From the NCBI GenBank assembly GCA_029287555.1, contig JARFQX010000008.1, forward strand, positions 1 through 8,724: a DNA stretch of 8,724 nucleotides, read 5' to 3'. Origin of the DNA: Rubripirellula sp. Lineage in GTDB: Bacteria > Planctomycetota > Planctomycetia > Pirellulales > Pirellulaceae. Shown one piece after another: positions 6,865 through 8,724 of the stretch (within the stretch, counting starts at the first letter, position 1; each line of letters starts with the position of its first letter). Position numbers and translations under genes: made by a program. A model generated the notes under the pieces. That model did no database searches. It was given only the letters and a program-made list of their open reading frames with translations, and had not been told where the DNA came from.

Positions 6865-7407
6865 TCAGGAGGCAGCCCGTGAGGCGGCGTCGGCCGGGGC
6901 CATGTCCGTAATGCTCGCGCTGCGAATCATGGCGATTCGGCCGGTCCGCACCAGTTCCGTGATCCCGTAGGGTCGCATCCGCTCGATGAATGCTTGGACT
7001 TTGTTCTCGCGGCCGCTGATTTCGACCATGATCTCATCCGGCCCGACGTCGACGATCTTGCCGCGAAAAATGTCGACCAACTCGCGAATCTCACTACGCG
7101 TGTTGCCCGCGGGCGCCTTGACCCGCATCAGCAACAGGTCTCGTTCGACAAAGTCGTGACTGCTGATATCAAGCACACGGACGACCGTGACGATCTTTTC
7201 CAACTGCTTGCCAACCTGCTCCAACACTCGGTTGTCGCCCACGACGACGAAGGTCATGCGGGAAAGATGAGGGTTTTCGGTCTCACCGACCGCCAGCGAA
7301 TCGATATTGAACCCACGCGAGGCGAGCATGCCGGAAATGTGAGCGAGAACCCCGGGCACGTTCTGGACGAGAGCCGAAATAACGTGCCGATGGTTGGTGG
7401 TGGACAT
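6865..7407 (-). CDS. ilvH: Acetolactate synthase small (regulatory) subunit
   Basis: The regulatory partner of the thiamine-diphosphate enzyme acetolactate synthase; the family stimulates the catalytic subunit and confers feedback inhibition by valine. The 180-residue product has an N-terminal ACT domain (about 8-82) with the typical QNVPGVLAHISGMLASRGFN (15-34) and SLAVGETE (37-44). A C-terminal domain (about 90-165) includes ERDLLLMRVKAP and GKIVDVGPDEIMVEISG. The ATG at 7407 is chosen because homology begins right after it (HRHVISALVQN); upstream in-frame sequence starts only at a TTG and is Pro/Ser-rich. No strong Shine-Dalgarno is present. The last 12 residues are Ala/Ser-rich and variable. 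The large subunit ilvB is not adjacent, unlike in the common ilvBHC order, because the gene upstream is the divergent scpA. The symbol ilvN would also be acceptable. Confidence 0.96.
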   Translation of the reverse strand: MSTTNHRHVISALVQNVPGVLAHISGMLASRGFNIDSLAVGETENPHLSRMTFVVVGDNRVLEQVGKQLEKIVTVVRVLDISSHDFVERDLLLMRVKAPAGNTRSEIRELVDIFRGKIVDVGPDEIMVEISGRENKVQAFIERMRPYGITELVRTGRIAMIRSASITDMAPADAASRAAS

Positions 7408-7473
7408 CACTGCGGGCCGCAAGGAGGGTGGGGAAAGCGGAATTTGGGGTTGGTAAACTGGTCGAAGCGAAGC

Positions 7474-7502
7474 ATGATAATTTTGGTGCTGAAATCCAAC
7501 AA
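7474..7502 (-). promoter_or_regulatory. Sigma70-type promoter candidate for the ilvH-ilvC operon
   Basis: On the minus strand, TTGTTG (7502-7497) and TATCAT (7479-7474) are separated by 17 bases. The -10 box matches the consensus at five of six positions and the -35 box at three. It lies in the only clearly A/T-rich patch of the 287-base gap between the divergent ilvH and scpA genes. Transcription would start near 7467, about 60 bases before ATG 7407. I saw no leader peptide or attenuator with runs of branched-chain codons. Confidence 0.38.
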
Positions 7503-7694
7503 GGGCGGCGGTTTTTGGCGTCGACACCCCTTCCGGAAGCGATCGAGAGAAAGCCGCCAAGGAGCTTCGGCGAGCCTACCGATCGGGCTTCGCGGGCTCG
7601 TGACCGTTTCCCAGACCGAATGCTGCCAGACGGAGCCCGCCTCGCGCGGCCAGGTTCACTCACCCACTCACTTTTCGCCTCTCCAAACAATCGC

Positions 7695-8498
7695 GTGACC
7701 TTTCGCATCGAATTACCAGCCTACCGCGGCCCCCTCGACCTGCTGCTCTACCTCGTGCGACGTCACGAGGTCAGCCTTACCGAGATGCCGCTTTCGAAGG
7801 TCGTCGACCAATACCTGGAGTACATCGAGGTATTGCGCGAGCTTGACCTTGCAGACGTCGGTGATTTCATCGACCTGGCCAGCACGCTGGTCGAACTCAA
7901 GAGCCAGGCGGTGCTTCCCAAAGTGGTCGATGAGGAGGACGAGGCACAACTCGAGGATCCGCAAGCCGAACTGGTCGAGCGGCTTCTGCAATACAAGGAG
8001 ATTCGAGACGCCGCATCGATCCTGGATGAGATGGGAACGCGTTGGCAGCAGCGATACGAGCGGTTGTGCGACGATTTGCCGACCCGTCGCATCGACCTTG
8101 GTGATCAACCCATCGCCGACCTGGAGATCTGGGACCTGGTCAGCGCGTTTGGACGGATCATGCGAGAGGCGGGCGGGCCGCCGACGACCGAGGTCATCTA
8201 TGACGACACGCCGATTCATGTATACATGCAGCGAATCCACTTGCGTTTGCATGACACCGAACGGTTGCACCTGATGGATTTGGTCGAGGGAGGAATCCAC
8301 AAGTCTTCACTGATCGGATGGTTCTTGGCCACGCTGGAACTGACCCGTCATCATGGTGCTGCCGTTGAGCAGGATGCCCACGGGGACATCTTCGTCGTCC
8401 GTACCGCGGAGTACTCCGATCAGCTGAACGTCAACGAGGTGGATAATTACGACGCCACGGCCTTCAAGGCTGCCAACATGCCGGGCCAACCGCGATAG
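7695..8498 (+). CDS. scpA: Segregation and condensation protein A (kleisin)
   Basis: Kleisin subunit of the bacterial SMC-ScpAB condensin, which bridges the SMC head domains and takes part in chromosome compaction and segregation. The N-terminal SMC-neck-binding region is clear: FRIELPAYRGPLDLLLYLV (3-21), then MPLSKVVDQYLEYI and DFIDLASTLVELKSQAVLP. An acidic linker (about 75-90) and a helical middle lead to the C-terminal winged helix (about 195-250), which includes MDLVEGGIHKSSLIGWFLATLELTR in segments. A GTG start at 7695 gives 267 residues, normal for the family. The frame stays open upstream to an ATG at 7620 and beyond, but that sequence is Arg/Pro-rich without homology. The gene is divergent from ilvH, and its partner scpB is not in the window. 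The tail after about residue 245 is variable. Confidence 0.93.
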   Translation: MTFRIELPAYRGPLDLLLYLVRRHEVSLTEMPLSKVVDQYLEYIEVLRELDLADVGDFIDLASTLVELKSQAVLPKVVDEEDEAQLEDPQAELVERLLQYKEIRDAASILDEMGTRWQQRYERLCDDLPTRRIDLGDQPIADLEIWDLVSAFGRIMREAGGPPTTEVIYDDTPIHVYMQRIHLRLHDTERLHLMDLVEGGIHKSSLIGWFLATLELTRHHGAAVEQDAHGDIFVVRTAEYSDQLNVNEVDNYDATAFKAANMPGQPR

Positions 8499-8587
8499 CC
8501 ATCGCCCCTTCCGGTCACTCGGGTTCGACGTTGCCCAATCGGGGCCGCCTCTGCCCCAATCCCCGCGGTTTCGACATCGCCGTGGTT

Positions 8588-8724
8588 ATGACATCCCAGC
8601 GTTTCGATCAAGATTCACCGCCGCCTTCGCCAACCGCTCTTGCTGACATGATGGTCGAAAACGTTCCCGTCCTGAAGCACGTCCACGACGGGATGACGAT
8701 TGAAGGTTACTCGCGAGCCGCCGT
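8588..8724 (+). CDS. N-terminal part of a probable MBL-fold hydrolase, cut by the window edge
   Basis: An open frame begins at ATG 8588 (an in-frame GTG lies at 8582) and runs off the end after 45 codons. The first 20 residues are Ser/Pro-rich and may not be translated: two in-frame ATGs at 8648 and 8651 start just before VENVPVLKHVHDG. The segment GMTIEGYSRAAV resembles the start of planctomycete metallo-beta-lactamase-fold proteins related to ribonuclease Z, where a GYSRAAV-like strand comes before the metal-binding HxHxDH motif. That motif would lie beyond the window, so the family call is a recollection-based inference. It follows scpA on the same strand after 89 bases and could be co-transcribed with it. 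Confidence 0.45.
   Translation, partial: MTSQRFDQDSPPPSPTALADMMVENVPVLKHVHDGMTIEGYSRAA

Noticed and set aside
7476..7481. GATAAT as a plus-strand -10 box for scpA.
   Set aside because: The nearest -35-like TTGGTA is 20 bases away, and the box lies over 200 bases from the GTG start; the same A/T-rich patch fits better as the minus-strand ilvH promoter.
8541..8557. GGGGC/GCCCC hairpin after scpA as a terminator.
   Set aside because: The stem is only 5 base pairs and no T-tract follows; the downstream gene is on the same strand and may be co-transcribed.

Overview
The window reads as ordinary chromosome from a high-GC bacterium, most likely a planctomycete of the Pirellulales (Rhodopirellula-like) type. 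This is inferred from gene content and style: a secreted FG-GAP/VCBS propeller protein, a secreted thioredoxin with a long helical N-terminal part, a DUF4254 protein, several starts with weak or no Shine-Dalgarno sequence, and intergenic arrays of a CTCGTG/GAGCAC hexamer. No species can be named from the sequence alone.

Layout from left to right: a hexamer-repeat block (1-127) and a Crp/Fnr-like palindrome (130-151) precede rph (RNase PH, + strand, 206-913). rph converges on, and overlaps by 8 bases, a secreted seven-repeat FG-GAP protein (- strand, 2096-906). Upstream of that on the same strand lies a secreted TlpA-type thioredoxin (3423-2188) with a plausible sigma70-type promoter. A 730-base non-coding stretch follows, holding a 125-base inverted repeat (3806-3930). 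Next is a + strand gene for an unusual cysteine-rich membrane protein of 200 residues (4154-4756). A second, larger hexamer-repeat block (4769-5014) separates it from the convergent DUF4254 gene.

From 7407 down to 5118 on the - strand lies a likely operon: ilvH (regulatory subunit of acetolactate synthase), ilvC (ketol-acid reductoisomerase), then the DUF4254 gene only 4 bases after ilvC. ilvH and ilvC serve consecutive steps of valine/leucine/isoleucine synthesis. The catalytic subunit ilvB is not in the window. Divergent from ilvH is scpA (+, GTG start 7695), which works with SMC in chromosome condensation. The last 137 bases open a further + strand gene that runs off the window, tentatively an MBL-fold hydrolase.

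Most genes are housekeeping. I found no convincing defence system, CRISPR array, transposase or new biosynthetic cluster. The parts that deserve a second look are the nested hexamer/15-mer repeat family in two inverted-related blocks, the cysteine-rich membrane protein beside one of them, the 125-base inverted repeat, and the tight ilvC-DUF4254 coupling.
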